Assembly (NCBI GenBank): GCA_000471925.1 | Contig: CP006668.1 | Coordinates: forward strand, 682,001 to 746,000 | Reading direction: 5' to 3' | Length of the DNA stretch: 64,000 nucleotides | Source of the DNA: Ralstonia pickettii DTP0602 | GTDB taxonomy: Bacteria > Pseudomonadota > Gammaproteobacteria > Burkholderiales > Burkholderiaceae | Shown: piece after piece, positions 33,687-43,308 of the stretch | Layout of the letters: the number at the start of each line of letters is the position of its first letter | How positions within the stretch are numbered: position 1 is the stretch's first letter | Notes under the pieces: model-generated | What the model saw: only the letters and a program-made list of their open reading frames with translations | Database searches by the model: none | What the model was told of the DNA's origin: nothing | Translations under genes and position numbers: made by a program

Positions 33687-33893
33687 ATGAACGAGGAAAC
33701 CTTCAACCTCAGCATCCGCAAGTTCCTGAAGGTCGTCGGCGTCAGTTCCCAGCGCGAGATCGAACAGGCGATATCGAAGGCGCTGGCCGCCGGCACCATC
33801 GCCGGCACCGAGCGCTTTCCGGTCTCGGTGACCCTGGAACTGCCGGGCGTGCAGCTCAACGTGCGGTTCGACGGGGAGATCCAGCTCGAGTGA
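33687..33893 (+). CDS. small DUF6494-like protein
   Basis: The 68-residue product begins MNEETFNLSIRKFLKVVGVS, continues SQREIEQAISKALAAGTIAG and ends with an acidic strand ELPGVQLNVRFDGEIQLE. CAGGAGACAGCC precedes the ATG. The pattern matches a family of short uncharacterised proteobacterial proteins (DUF6494). No catalytic or binding motif is visible. Confidence 0.78.
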   Translation: MNEETFNLSIRKFLKVVGVSSQREIEQAISKALAAGTIAGTERFPVSVTLELPGVQLNVRFDGEIQLE

Positions 33894-34197
33894 GCCGGTT
33901 GTTGTTGTACCCGGCGTCACCCGTTTCTTGCGTGAAACGCCAAACGGATGATTCCGTCCAGCCCCTTTGTTGCGCCCGCTGATCCATCTGCACGATGGGC
34001 GCGCCAGCCCCCCGCGCCTATTCTTGCGAAAAACGCCACACCAATGGGACCGGGGGGACACCATGGCTGGATGCAATTGGCGCAGGCTTTACGCAGGGAG
34101 CGCGGTATTCGCAAGCCGCGCAGCGATGATGGCGCCAGGCCGCATCGCACGCCACCGCGTTGGCCACGGGCCGCGCTGAAGCAGGCAGGCTCCCGCC
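33894..34197. promoter_or_regulatory. upstream region of the type I secretion operon with direct repeats
   Basis: No gene is supported. Two copies of TTCTTGCG-NN-AAACGCCA-N-AC occur at 33925-33945 and 34021-34041, exactly 96 bp apart (about nine helical turns). The first copy overlaps a small inverted repeat CGTTTC-N6-GAAACG (33922-33939). Such spaced repeats upstream of a large secretion operon are candidate regulator sites. No -10/-35 pair can be assigned with confidence. Confidence 0.42.
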
Positions 34198-36390
34198 ATG
34201 CATGCCGCCGCACCCGCACGCCCTGTCGAGGACGCCGGTTGGAATATGCCGGATCCGGCATCCCGACATGCCCGTCCCGACGATCCGCTGCTTGCGTGCC
34301 TGCTATGGCTGGCGCGACGTTTTAACCGCCCAGCTTCGGCCGAAGCCCTGGTTGCCGGCCTGCCGCTTGAAACGCATCGCCTGACACCAGCATTGTTTCC
34401 CCGTGCGGCTGCGCGCGCCGGTATGTCGGCCCGGCTGGTCAGGCGCCGGCTGGACGAGATTCCCGAGCTGGTGCTGCCTGCGATCCTGCTGCTCGACCAG
34501 GGCGAGGCCTGCGTATTGCTGCGCCGCGGCGGCGAAGCCGGACAACTGCTGGTCGCGATGCCGGAGTGGGGGGAGGGGGAGCACGCTGTCCGCAGCGAAG
34601 ACTTGCTGGCCCGCTACACCGGGCATGCCATCCTGGCCCGGCCCACGCACCGCTTCGAGACGGCGGGCGAGCCAGGGCCGACGCCGCCGCACGAGTGGTT
34701 CTGGGGCGTGCTGCGCCACTCGTGGCCGCTTTATGGCGAGGTGATGGTGGCCTCGCTGCTGCTCAGCCTGTTCGCGCTGGTCATGCCGCTGTTCACCATG
34801 AACGTCTATGACCGCGTGGTGCCCAACCATGCGCTGGAAACGCTGTGGGCGCTGGCCATCGGCGTCGGCCTGGTGCTTGCCTTCGAACTGGTGATGCGGA
34901 CGTTGCGGGGCTATTTCGTCGACGTGGCCGGCCGGCGCATCGACGTCACGGTCTCCGCGACAGTGTTCGAAAAGGTGCTGGGCATCGAGATGAAGGCGCG
35001 GCCCGCGTCCGTGGGCAGCCTGAGCAGCCAGCTGCATGAATTCGAGTCCGTGCGCGAGTTCCTGACCTCGGCCACCATCACGACCCTGATCGACCTGCCG
35101 TTTGCCGCGGTCTTCATTGCTGCCATGTTCTGGGTCGGCGGCCCGCTGGCATGGGTGCCGCTGCTGGCGGTGCCGCTGGTGATCGGCATCAGCCTGGCGC
35201 TGCAGGGTCCGTTGTCGCGCGCGGTACGCGCCAGCAGCGCCTGCGCGGCCCAGCGCCAGGCGGCGCTGGTCGAGACCCTGGTCGGGCTCGAAACCATCAA
35301 GACCACCGGCGCAGAAGGCCCAGCGCAACGCAACTGGGAACAGGTGGCCGGCCAGATGGCAAAGCTCGGGCTGCGGGCGCGGCTGCTTTCCGCCTGCGTG
35401 ATCAACGTCGCGCTGTTCGCCCAGCAGGCCGCCACGCTGGTGGTGGTGGTCATCGGCGTGTACCTGATTGCCGACGACCGGCTGACCATGGGCGGCCTGA
35501 TCGCCTGCACCATCCTCGCCGGCCGCGCGCTGGCGCCGCTGTCGCAAGTGGCGGGGCTGACCACGCGCTATCACCAGGCCCGCACCGCACTGGCCGGCAT
35601 CGACCGGATGATGGCGCTGCCGGTCGAGCGCCCGCCCGGCAAGCATTTCCTGCATCGTCCGCCATTGCGCGGAGAGATCGAGTTCCGCCAGGTCAGCTTC
35701 CGCTATCCGGGCCGCGACAACGCGGCACTGGACGGCGTCTCGTTCCACATTGCCAGCGGCGAGCGGGTCGGGCTGATCGGCCGCATCGGCTCGGGCAAGA
35801 CCACGATCGAGAAGCTGATCCTCGGCCTGTACGCGCCGGATACCGGCACGGTGCTGGTCGATGGCGCCGAAGTGCGCCAGCTCGACCCGGCGGCGCTGCG
35901 GCGCGATATCGGCTATGTGCCGCAGGACGTGATGCTGTTCAGCGGCACCATCCGCGACAACATCGTGATGGGCGCCCCGTACGCCGATGACGAAGCGGTG
36001 CTGCGCGCGGCGCGCGTGGGCGGCGTCAGCGACTTTGCCGATCGCCTGCCGGACGGCTATGACCTGCGGCTCGGCGAGCGTGGCGAAGGGCTGTCGGGCG
36101 GCCAGCGCCAGGCCATCGCCATCGCACGTGCCGAGTTGCTGCAGCCGCCGCTGCTGTTGCTCGACGAGCCGAGCAGCGCGATGGACAACCGCACCGAGGA
36201 GCAGTTCAAGGCGCGCCTGGCCGCGGCGCTGGGCGGGCGCACGCTGATCCTGGTCACGCATCGCGGCTCGCTGCTCAGCCTGGTCGATCGCCTGATCGTG
36301 ATGGACCAGGGTCGCATCGTCGCCGACGGTCCCAAGGCCGAAGTCCTGAACGCGCTCGCGGGGAGGAAGCTCCATGTCGCCTCAGCCTGA
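34198..36390 (+). CDS. type I secretion ABC transporter, LapB/HlyB-like
   Basis: The protein has 730 residues. Residues 18-145 form a degenerate C39-like domain (DPLLACLLWLARRF...LPAILLLDQGEACVLLRR) that lacks the catalytic Cys, as in transporters that bind RTX substrates without cleaving them. A six-helix transmembrane domain follows (FALVMPLFTMNVYDRVVPNH, LIDLPFAAVFIAAMFWVGGP). The nucleotide-binding domain has Walker A GRIGSGKTT (about 528), signature LSGGQRQAIAIARAELL, and Walker B LLLLDEPSSAMD. It powers export of the RTX protein encoded two genes downstream. Its 3' end overlaps the HlyD gene by 17 bp. Confidence 0.92.
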   Translation: MHAAAPARPVEDAGWNMPDPASRHARPDDPLLACLLWLARRFNRPASAEALVAGLPLETHRLTPALFPRAAARAGMSARLVRRRLDEIPELVLPAILLLDQGEACVLLRRGGEAGQLLVAMPEWGEGEHAVRSEDLLARYTGHAILARPTHRFETAGEPGPTPPHEWFWGVLRHSWPLYGEVMVASLLLSLFALVMPLFTMNVYDRVVPNHALETLWALAIGVGLVLAFELVMRTLRGYFVDVAGRRIDVTVSATVFEKVLGIEMKARPASVGSLSSQLHEFESVREFLTSATITTLIDLPFAAVFIAAMFWVGGPLAWVPLLAVPLVIGISLALQGPLSRAVRASSACAAQRQAALVETLVGLETIKTTGAEGPAQRNWEQVAGQMAKLGLRARLLSACVINVALFAQQAATLVVVVIGVYLIADDRLTMGGLIACTILAGRALAPLSQVAGLTTRYHQARTALAGIDRMMALPVERPPGKHFLHRPPLRGEIEFRQVSFRYPGRDNAALDGVSFHIASGERVGLIGRIGSGKTTIEKLILGLYAPDTGTVLVDGAEVRQLDPAALRRDIGYVPQDVMLFSGTIRDNIVMGAPYADDEAVLRAARVGGVSDFADRLPDGYDLRLGERGEGLSGGQRQAIAIARAELLQPPLLLLDEPSSAMDNRTEEQFKARLAAALGGRTLILVTHRGSLLSLVDRLIVMDQGRIVADGPKAEVLNALAGRKLHVASA

Positions 36391-37774
36391 CCCGCAACGC
36401 GTCGCGCCGCCCCGACGCATGGCGCGATGGCTCGCCGCCGCGCTGAGGCCGCGTGCCGACGACACCGCCTTCATGGGTGAGCGCGATGCGGCTGCGATGG
36501 CCCAGCCGCGCTATTTCACGCACTGGATCCTCTGGTCGGCCCTCGTCTTTGTCATGGTGGCGCTGGCCTGGGCTGCGCTGGCGCGCGTGGATGAAGTCAC
36601 GGTGGGCGAGGGCAAGGTGATCCCGTCGAGCCAGGTACAGGTGGTGCAGAACCTCGAAGGCGGAATCATTGCCGAGATCATGGTGCGCCCGGGCCAAGTC
36701 GTGAAGAAGGACCAGGCCCTCATGCGCATCGACGATACCCGCTTCACCGCCTCATACCAGGAGGGCCGCACCAAGGACGATGCGCTGGTGGCGCGCATCG
36801 CCCGCCTGAGCGGCGAGGCCGGCGGCACGGACTTCGTCGCCAGCGCACCCGCCGATGCCGAGGGCCGCCGCTTCGTCGCCGAGGAGCGTTCGCTGTTCGA
36901 GTCGCGCAAGCGCGCGTTCGAGGCCAACCTTGCCGTGCTGCGCCAGCAGTCCGAGCAGCGGCGACAGGAACTGACCGAGAAGCGCTCGCGCGAGCAGCAG
37001 CTGCGGCAGAGCCACCGGCTGGTGGCGCAGGAGCTTTCCATGATGCGCCCGATGGTGGCGCAGGGCGTGGTGTCCGACGTCGACGTGCTGCGGCTCGAGC
37101 GGCAGACCAATGACCTGAAGGGCGAGCTCGATGCCACGCGGCTCGCCATGCCGCGCCTGGAAGCGGCCTACCGCGAGAGCCAGCAGAAGCTCGACGAGGC
37201 GGCCACGCATTTCCGCGCGGAGGCCATGCGCGAACTCAACCAGGCCAAGGCCGAGCAGGCGGCGCAGAGTGCCACCAACACGGCGCTGCAGGACCGTGTC
37301 GACCGTACCCTGGTCCGCGCGCCGCTGGCCGGCATCGTCAAGCAGCTCAAGATCAACACCGTGGGCGGCGTGGTGCAGCCCGGCATGGACCTGCTGGAAA
37401 TCGTCCCGCTCGAAGACACCTTGCTGGTGGAGGCGCGCGTGCGCCCGGCTGACATTGCCTTCCTTCGGCCCGGGCAGCCGGCGACGGTCAAGCTGTCGGC
37501 CTATGACTTCTCGGTGTATGGCGGCTTTCCCGGCACCGTCGAGCATATCAGCGCCGATACGCTGACCCCGGAGCGCCCCGGCGAGCGCCCCGAAAGCTAC
37601 TACCTGGTGCGCGTTCGCACCCGCGACAACCGGCCCGGCGGCAGCGCGGTGCAGGTGCCCATCCTGCCCGGCATGGTAGCGACGGTCGATGTGCTGACCG
37701 GGCAGAAGACGGTACTTCACTACCTGCTCAAGCCAATCATCAAGACCAAAGAGATGGCGTTCCGCGAACGATAA
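36374..37774 (+). CDS. type I secretion membrane fusion protein, LapC/HlyD-like
   Basis: The 466-residue protein has a short cytoplasmic N-terminus, one transmembrane helix (HWILWSALVFVMVALAWAAL), then the HlyD signature DEVTVGEGKVIPSSQVQVVQ and NLEGGIIAEIMVRPGQVV. A long coiled-coil hairpin rich in Glu, Gln, Arg and Leu (about residues 130-300) and a beta-barrel with the C-terminal motif LVRVRTRDNRPGG...ILPGMVATVDVLTGQKTVL complete it. It connects the ABC transporter to the TolC-type duct. It is translationally coupled to the ABC gene by a 17-bp overlap. Confidence 0.92.
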   Translation: MSPQPDPQRVAPPRRMARWLAAALRPRADDTAFMGERDAAAMAQPRYFTHWILWSALVFVMVALAWAALARVDEVTVGEGKVIPSSQVQVVQNLEGGIIAEIMVRPGQVVKKDQALMRIDDTRFTASYQEGRTKDDALVARIARLSGEAGGTDFVASAPADAEGRRFVAEERSLFESRKRAFEANLAVLRQQSEQRRQELTEKRSREQQLRQSHRLVAQELSMMRPMVAQGVVSDVDVLRLERQTNDLKGELDATRLAMPRLEAAYRESQQKLDEAATHFRAEAMRELNQAKAEQAAQSATNTALQDRVDRTLVRAPLAGIVKQLKINTVGGVVQPGMDLLEIVPLEDTLLVEARVRPADIAFLRPGQPATVKLSAYDFSVYGGFPGTVEHISADTLTPERPGERPESYYLVRVRTRDNRPGGSAVQVPILPGMVATVDVLTGQKTVLHYLLKPIIKTKEMAFRER

Positions 37775-37848
37775 GCGAGCGTTACCCACAACGACAACAA
37801 GCAAGGCATGGCCACCAGGCCGGCACTCAGGACGGAGAGAGGGACATC

Positions 37849-40800
37849 ATGGCAACACTGACCGGCACCAACGGCAGCGACAACATCGGCGGCACCACGT
37901 CTAGCGACACCATCCTGAGCGGCAACGGCAATGACTATGTCAGCGCTGGCGATGGCAATGATTATGTCGATGCGGGCAACGGCGACGATATCGTCGAAGG
38001 CGGCGACGGCAACGACACGCTGCTGGGGGCCAATGGCAAGGACCGCGTATTCGGCGGGCGCGGCAACGATAACCTGTCCGGCGGCAACGGCGCCGACGCG
38101 GTCTATGGCGGCAGCGGCGACGACGTGATCGGCAGCATCGACGGTTCCTCGGCGCTTTACACCGGCGACAATGGCGGCGATACGCTGTATGGCGACGGCT
38201 ACGACAGCTACGCCGACCACCTGCTCGGGCGCGGCCATGAGTCGGCCCAGCCGGGTAACGACCGCATCTTTGGCGGCAACGGCGATGACCTGATCTATGG
38301 GGACAACGGCAACAATGCCGCCTTGGGCGGCAACGACATCGTCGCCGGCGGCAATGGCAAGGACACCATCTACGGCGAAGGCGGCGACGACAACATTGGC
38401 GGCGGGGCAGGCGGCGATACCTTGAGCGGCGGCAGTGGCGGCGACGTGTTCGTCTACAACGCGGTGTCCGACTCCGCAGCGTCCGGCATGGATGTCATCA
38501 CCGACTTCCAGCGTGGCGCGGACCGCCTCGACCTGCGCCCGGTGCTGGGCAACTCCGGTTTTGAATGGGGTGGACGCCAGCCCACGGCTCATGGCGCCTG
38601 GTTCCAGCAATCGGGCGGCAATACCTATGTCTATGTCGATGTCGACGGCAATCCCGCGACGGCGGAAATGGTCATCAGGCTCAATGGCCTGCACGAGTTG
38701 ACCAAGTCGGACTTTGCCGGCTACGAGAACCATGCGCCCACGGCCATGGCCGATACCCACGCGATCGGCGAGGACAACTCGCCGAACCCGATCACCGGCA
38801 ATGTGCTGGCCAATGACAGCGATGTCGACGCCGGCAATGTGCTGGCGGTGGCCAATGCCGGCACGTATGTCGGGCACTACGGCACGCTGACGATCAATGC
38901 TGACGGCAGCTATAGCTATAAGCTGGATAACGGCAATGGCCAGGTGCAGGCACTGCGGCAGGGTGAGCATGTGCAGGACACTTTCAGCTATGACGTGACC
39001 GACGGCCAGGCCGGCGCGGCATCGTCGCTGAGCATCCGGATCAACGGCGCCAATGATGGGGCCACCATCACGGCGTCGGGCAGCGAGGACACGTCGGTGA
39101 AGGAAGCGGGTGGGGCAGCCAGCGCCGTTGCCGCCAACACCATTGCCGTCGACACTGCCAGCGGCACGCTGACGGTGAGCGATGTCGACACCGGTGAAGC
39201 GCACTTTGCTGCCGTGCCGCCGGGCAGTCTGGCGGGGCAGTACGGCACCTTCACGTTCGACAGCAATACCGGTGCCTGGACCTACACGCTGGACAACAGC
39301 AAGGCCGATGCATTGACCGCAGGGCAGCAGGCTAGCGATTCGCTGACGGTCGCCTCGTTCGACCAAACGGCGCAGCAGACCATCACGGTCAATATCACGG
39401 GCGCCAACGACCACGCCACCATCGCGGCGTCGGGCAGTGCAGACACGTCGGTGACCGAAGCGGGCGGCGCGGCCAATGCGATTGCTGGCGACGCTTCCGC
39501 CAGCGGCACGCTGACGGTCAGCGATGTCGATGCGGGCCAAGCGCACTTTGCTGCCGTGCCACCGCCGAGTCTGGTGGGGCAGTACGGCACCTTCACCTTC
39601 GACAGCAATACCGGTGCCTGGACCTACACGCTCGACAACAGCAAGGCCGATGCGTTGACCGCGGGCCAGCAGGCCAGCGATTCGCTGACGGTCGCCTCGT
39701 TCGACCAGACCGCGCAGCAGACCATCACGGTCAATATCACCGGCGCCAACGACCATGCCACCATCGCGGCGTCGGGCAGTGCAGACACGTCGGTGACCGA
39801 AGCGGGCGGCGCGGCCAATGCGATTGCTGGCGACGCTTCCGCCAGCGGCACGCTGACGGTCAGCGATGTCGATGCGGGCCAAGCGCACTTTGCTGCCGTG
39901 CCGCCGGGCAGTCTGGCCGGGCAGTACGGCACCTTCACGTTCGACAGCAATACCGGTGCCTGGACCTACACGCTGGACAACAGCAAGGCCGATGCATTGA
40001 CCGCAGGGCAGCAGGCTAGCGATTCGCTGACGGTCGCCTCGTTCGACCAAACGGCGCAGCAGACCATCACGGTCAATATCACGGGCGCCAACGACCACGC
40101 CACCATCGCGGCGTCGGGCAGTGCAGACACGTCGGTGACCGAAGCGGGCGGCGCGGCCAATGCGATTGCTGGCGACGCTTCCGCCAGCGGCACGCTGACG
40201 GTCAGCGATGTCGATGCGGGCCAAGCGCACTTTGCTGCCGTGCCACCGCCGAGTCTGGTGGGGCAGTACGGCACCTTCACCTTCGACAGCAATACCGGTG
40301 CCTGGACCTACACGCTCGACAACAGCAAGGCCGATGCGTTGACCGCGGGCCAGCAGGCCAGCGATTCGCTGACGGTCGCCTCGTTCGACCAGACCGCGCA
40401 GCAGACCATCACGGTCAACATCACCGGCGCCAACGACCATGCCACCATCGCGGCGTCGGGCAGTGCAGACACGTCGGTGACCGAAGCGGGCGGCGCGGCC
40501 AATGCGATTGCTGGCGACGCTTCCGCCAGCGGCACGCTGACGGTCAGCGATGTCGATGCCGGCCAAGCGCACTTTGCCGATGTGCCACCGGCGAGTCTGG
40601 TGGGGCAGTACGGCACCTTCACCTTCGACAGCAATACCGGTGCCTGGACCTACACGCTCGACAACAGCAAGGCCGATGCATTGACCGCAGGGCAGCAGGC
40701 TAGCGATTCGCTGACGGTCGCCTCGTTCGACCAGACCGCGCAGCAGACCATCACGGTCAACGTCACCGGCGCCAACGACCATGCCACCATCGCGGCGTCG

Positions 40801-43152
40801 GGCAGTGCAGACACGTCGGTGACCGAAGCGGGCGGCGCGGCCAATGCGATTGCTGGCGACGCTTCCGCCAGCGGCACGCTGACGGTCAGCGATGTCGATG
40901 CGGGCCAAGCGCTCTTTGCCGATGTGCCACCGCCGAGTCTGGTGGGGCAGTATGGCACCTTCACCTTCGACGCCAACACCGGCGCCTGGACCTACACGCT
41001 CGACAACAGCAAGGCCAATGCATTGACAGCAGCCCAGCAGGTCAGCGATTCACTGACGGTGGCTTCGTTCGACCATACCGCGCAGCAGACTATCACCGTC
41101 AACATCACCGGCGCGAACGACTACGCCACGATCACGTCTTCAGCCAGCGAGGACACCTCGGTGACCGAGGCCGGCGGGGCAGGAAATGCCATTCCCGGCG
41201 ACCCTACGGCCAGCGGCACGCTGACGGTCAGCGATGCCGACAGCGGCGAAGCGCACTTTGCTGCCGTGCCACCGGCCAGCCTGGCCGGGCAATACGGCTC
41301 CTTCACCTTCGACAGCAATACCGGGGCCTGGACCTACACGCTGGACAACAGCAAGGCCCAGTCCCTCGGCGCGGGCCAGCATGTGACCGACTCGCTGTCC
41401 GTGCAGTCGGCTGATCTCACCGCCACCCAGGCGATCACCGTCAACATCACCGGCACCAACGATGCTGCGGTGAATGCCGTGCCCCTGGCGCAGGTGGTCA
41501 ACGAAGATACGCCATTGGTGTTCCGTACCGCCAACGGCAATGCACTCGGCATCTCTGACGTGGACAACGCGAGCCACACCGTGACACTGAGCGCAAGCCA
41601 CGGCGCGATTACGCTGAACGGCGTTGCCGGACTGCAGTTCCTGTCGGGCGACGGCACCGCGGACAGCACCATGACATTCACGGGCAGCGATGCGGCAATC
41701 AATGCTGCGCTGAATGGCATGAGCTTCCTTGGCGAGAAAGATTACGCAGGCACCGCATCGTTGCAGATACAGACCAACGATGGCGCTTCGGTCGATACCG
41801 ATACGGTGGCGATTACGCTCAATCCCGTCAACGATGCGCCAGTGGCAGCAGGGGACGTTGTCTACGTATCGAATAACACCAGCAACATCCTGATTCCGGT
41901 GAGCGCGCTGCTTGGCAACGATGTCGACATCGACGGACGAGCCTTGTCTATTACTGCGGTCGATTCCGCCTCCGGCACGGTTTCCGGCCTCAGACTTGTC
42001 ACTGAAAGCAATGGCAGCTTCATCGAGTTTGATAGTGACAACAAGTCGACGTCGGGCAGCTTCAGCTATACCGTCTCCGACGGCGCAGGTGGCAACAGCA
42101 TGGCGACGGTGACCGTCAACGTTATGGACAAGAACAGTCCTGCCGGCTTTTCGCTTGAGAATCTCAGTTACCAGGCGTCTTATCTGGATGGTGGCGGCAA
42201 TTCAGACACCATGACTGGTGCCGGCGTGGGTGACGTCTTCATTGGCGGCGGCGCTGCCGACACCCTCAACGGCGGCACCGGCGACGACGTCTTGCGAGGG
42301 GGCGCCAGTAACGATGTCATTGACGGCGGGTCGGGCATCGACATGCTGGATTTCTCCGATGCAACCGGCGCGATCACGTTTAGCCTGACGCAGAGCAGCA
42401 GCGGGACCCAGGTCACTCTGGGTGGCGGCCTGGGTAAGGACACCTACAGCAATATTGAGGGAGTGATCGGGTCGGCCTACAACGATACGCTCACCGGCAG
42501 CTCCGCCAACGATATCATCCGCGCTGGCGCCGGCAACGACACCATCAATGGCGGTGCGGGCATCGACCTGCTGGATTTCTCCGATGCCACCGGGGCTGTG
42601 AGTTTTTCGCTGACACAGAGCAGCACAGACACCACGGTGAACCTGGGCGCAGTGGGCCTTGGCACCGACACCTACAGGAACATAGAAGGTGTGATCGGCT
42701 CGGCCTTCAGCGACAACCTCATTGGCTCGAGTGGCAACGACGTGCTGCGTGGCGGGGCCGGCGACGACAGCCTGGCTGGTGGCAGCGGTAACGATACCCT
42801 GATTGGCGGTGCCGGTGTCGACATCCTCACCGGCGGTGCAGGCAGCGATACCTTCGCCTTTCTCCGGGCCGACCCGGCCTCGGTGGACAAGATCACCGAT
42901 TTTGACCGGGCGCCCGCGGCTGCGGGCGGCGATGTGTTGGATTTGTCTGATCTGCTCTCCGGCGTCACCGTTACCACCGCCAACGCCGCGCAGTTCGTCC
43001 GCCTGTCGGAGGTCGATGGCAACACCGTGGTCAGCCTGGACCGCGATGGCAGCGGCACGGCAGCTGCATTCCAGGACGTGGCTGTGCTGCAGGGCGTGGT
43101 CGGGCTCGATCTCAACACGCTGCTGAGCAACAGCAATATCCACACGGCCTGA
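37849..43152 (+). CDS. giant RTX/VCBS-repeat secreted or surface protein
   Basis: The protein has 1767 residues with this order: N-terminal RTX nonapeptide repeats (GGxGxDxUx type, about 15-200); a serralysin-C-like segment (DVFVYNAVSDSAASGMDVIT, about 200-290); one VCBS-type domain (about 300-405); seven tandem VCBS units of about 114 residues (about 407-1208); further Ig/cadherin-like domains to about 1435; a second RTX block with two DLLDFSDATGAVSFSLTQSS-type inserts; and a C-terminal type I secretion domain (DTFAFLRADPASVDKITDFD). There is no N-terminal LapA-type retention module or signal peptide. It is flanked by its own ABC, HlyD and TolC genes. Calcium should fold it outside the cell. 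Roles in adhesion, biofilm or matrix are family expectations. Confidence 0.9.
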   Translation: MATLTGTNGSDNIGGTTSSDTILSGNGNDYVSAGDGNDYVDAGNGDDIVEGGDGNDTLLGANGKDRVFGGRGNDNLSGGNGADAVYGGSGDDVIGSIDGSSALYTGDNGGDTLYGDGYDSYADHLLGRGHESAQPGNDRIFGGNGDDLIYGDNGNNAALGGNDIVAGGNGKDTIYGEGGDDNIGGGAGGDTLSGGSGGDVFVYNAVSDSAASGMDVITDFQRGADRLDLRPVLGNSGFEWGGRQPTAHGAWFQQSGGNTYVYVDVDGNPATAEMVIRLNGLHELTKSDFAGYENHAPTAMADTHAIGEDNSPNPITGNVLANDSDVDAGNVLAVANAGTYVGHYGTLTINADGSYSYKLDNGNGQVQALRQGEHVQDTFSYDVTDGQAGAASSLSIRINGANDGATITASGSEDTSVKEAGGAASAVAANTIAVDTASGTLTVSDVDTGEAHFAAVPPGSLAGQYGTFTFDSNTGAWTYTLDNSKADALTAGQQASDSLTVASFDQTAQQTITVNITGANDHATIAASGSADTSVTEAGGAANAIAGDASASGTLTVSDVDAGQAHFAAVPPPSLVGQYGTFTFDSNTGAWTYTLDNSKADALTAGQQASDSLTVASFDQTAQQTITVNITGANDHATIAASGSADTSVTEAGGAANAIAGDASASGTLTVSDVDAGQAHFAAVPPGSLAGQYGTFTFDSNTGAWTYTLDNSKADALTAGQQASDSLTVASFDQTAQQTITVNITGANDHATIAASGSADTSVTEAGGAANAIAGDASASGTLTVSDVDAGQAHFAAVPPPSLVGQYGTFTFDSNTGAWTYTLDNSKADALTAGQQASDSLTVASFDQTAQQTITVNITGANDHATIAASGSADTSVTEAGGAANAIAGDASASGTLTVSDVDAGQAHFADVPPASLVGQYGTFTFDSNTGAWTYTLDNSKADALTAGQQASDSLTVASFDQTAQQTITVNVTGANDHATIAASGSADTSVTEAGGAANAIAGDASASGTLTVSDVDAGQALFADVPPPSLVGQYGTFTFDANTGAWTYTLDNSKANALTAAQQVSDSLTVASFDHTAQQTITVNITGANDYATITSSASEDTSVTEAGGAGNAIPGDPTASGTLTVSDADSGEAHFAAVPPASLAGQYGSFTFDSNTGAWTYTLDNSKAQSLGAGQHVTDSLSVQSADLTATQAITVNITGTNDAAVNAVPLAQVVNEDTPLVFRTANGNALGISDVDNASHTVTLSASHGAITLNGVAGLQFLSGDGTADSTMTFTGSDAAINAALNGMSFLGEKDYAGTASLQIQTNDGASVDTDTVAITLNPVNDAPVAAGDVVYVSNNTSNILIPVSALLGNDVDIDGRALSITAVDSASGTVSGLRLVTESNGSFIEFDSDNKSTSGSFSYTVSDGAGGNSMATVTVNVMDKNSPAGFSLENLSYQASYLDGGGNSDTMTGAGVGDVFIGGGAADTLNGGTGDDVLRGGASNDVIDGGSGIDMLDFSDATGAITFSLTQSSSGTQVTLGGGLGKDTYSNIEGVIGSAYNDTLTGSSANDIIRAGAGNDTINGGAGIDLLDFSDATGAVSFSLTQSSTDTTVNLGAVGLGTDTYRNIEGVIGSAFSDNLIGSSGNDVLRGGAGDDSLAGGSGNDTLIGGAGVDILTGGAGSDTFAFLRADPASVDKITDFDRAPAAAGGDVLDLSDLLSGVTVTTANAAQFVRLSEVDGNTVVSLDRDGSGTAAAFQDVAVLQGVVGLDLNTLLSNSNIHTA
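39067..41472 (+). repeat. seven tandem VCBS units, 342 bp each (first 354 bp)
   Basis: Units begin at 39067, 39421, 39763, 40105, 40447, 40789 and 41131. Units 2-6 are almost identical at the DNA level; units 1 and 7 are more diverged. Units 1 and 3 share the variant PPGSLAG and the synonymous choices CTGGAC and GACCAAACGGCG, while units 2 and 4 share PPPSLVG with CTCGAC and GACCAGACCGCG. The pair 1-2 was therefore copied as a 684-bp block to give 3-4. Unit 5 is a mosaic of both types. Confidence 0.9.
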
Positions 43153-43308
43153 GGGTACGGCGGGTGGCGGGTTCAGCAAGCAAAAAGCAGCACGGCAGCA
43201 ACCGGACGCCGGTGAAGTTGAAAACCATAATAAACGGGTAGCGCACCGCTTTCCGTATCGCGCAGGCAAGCCGATACGCGGCAGCGGGTGCGCCCGAGTG
43301 GGGGAAGC

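Noticed and set aside
37720..40908. A 1062-codon open frame on the minus strand, repetitive and Arg/Gly/Asp-rich
   Set aside because: It lies antisense to the RTX/VCBS gene, and its repeats are mirror images of the VCBS units. High GC and repeat structure keep the frame open; it has no family pattern or separate promoter.
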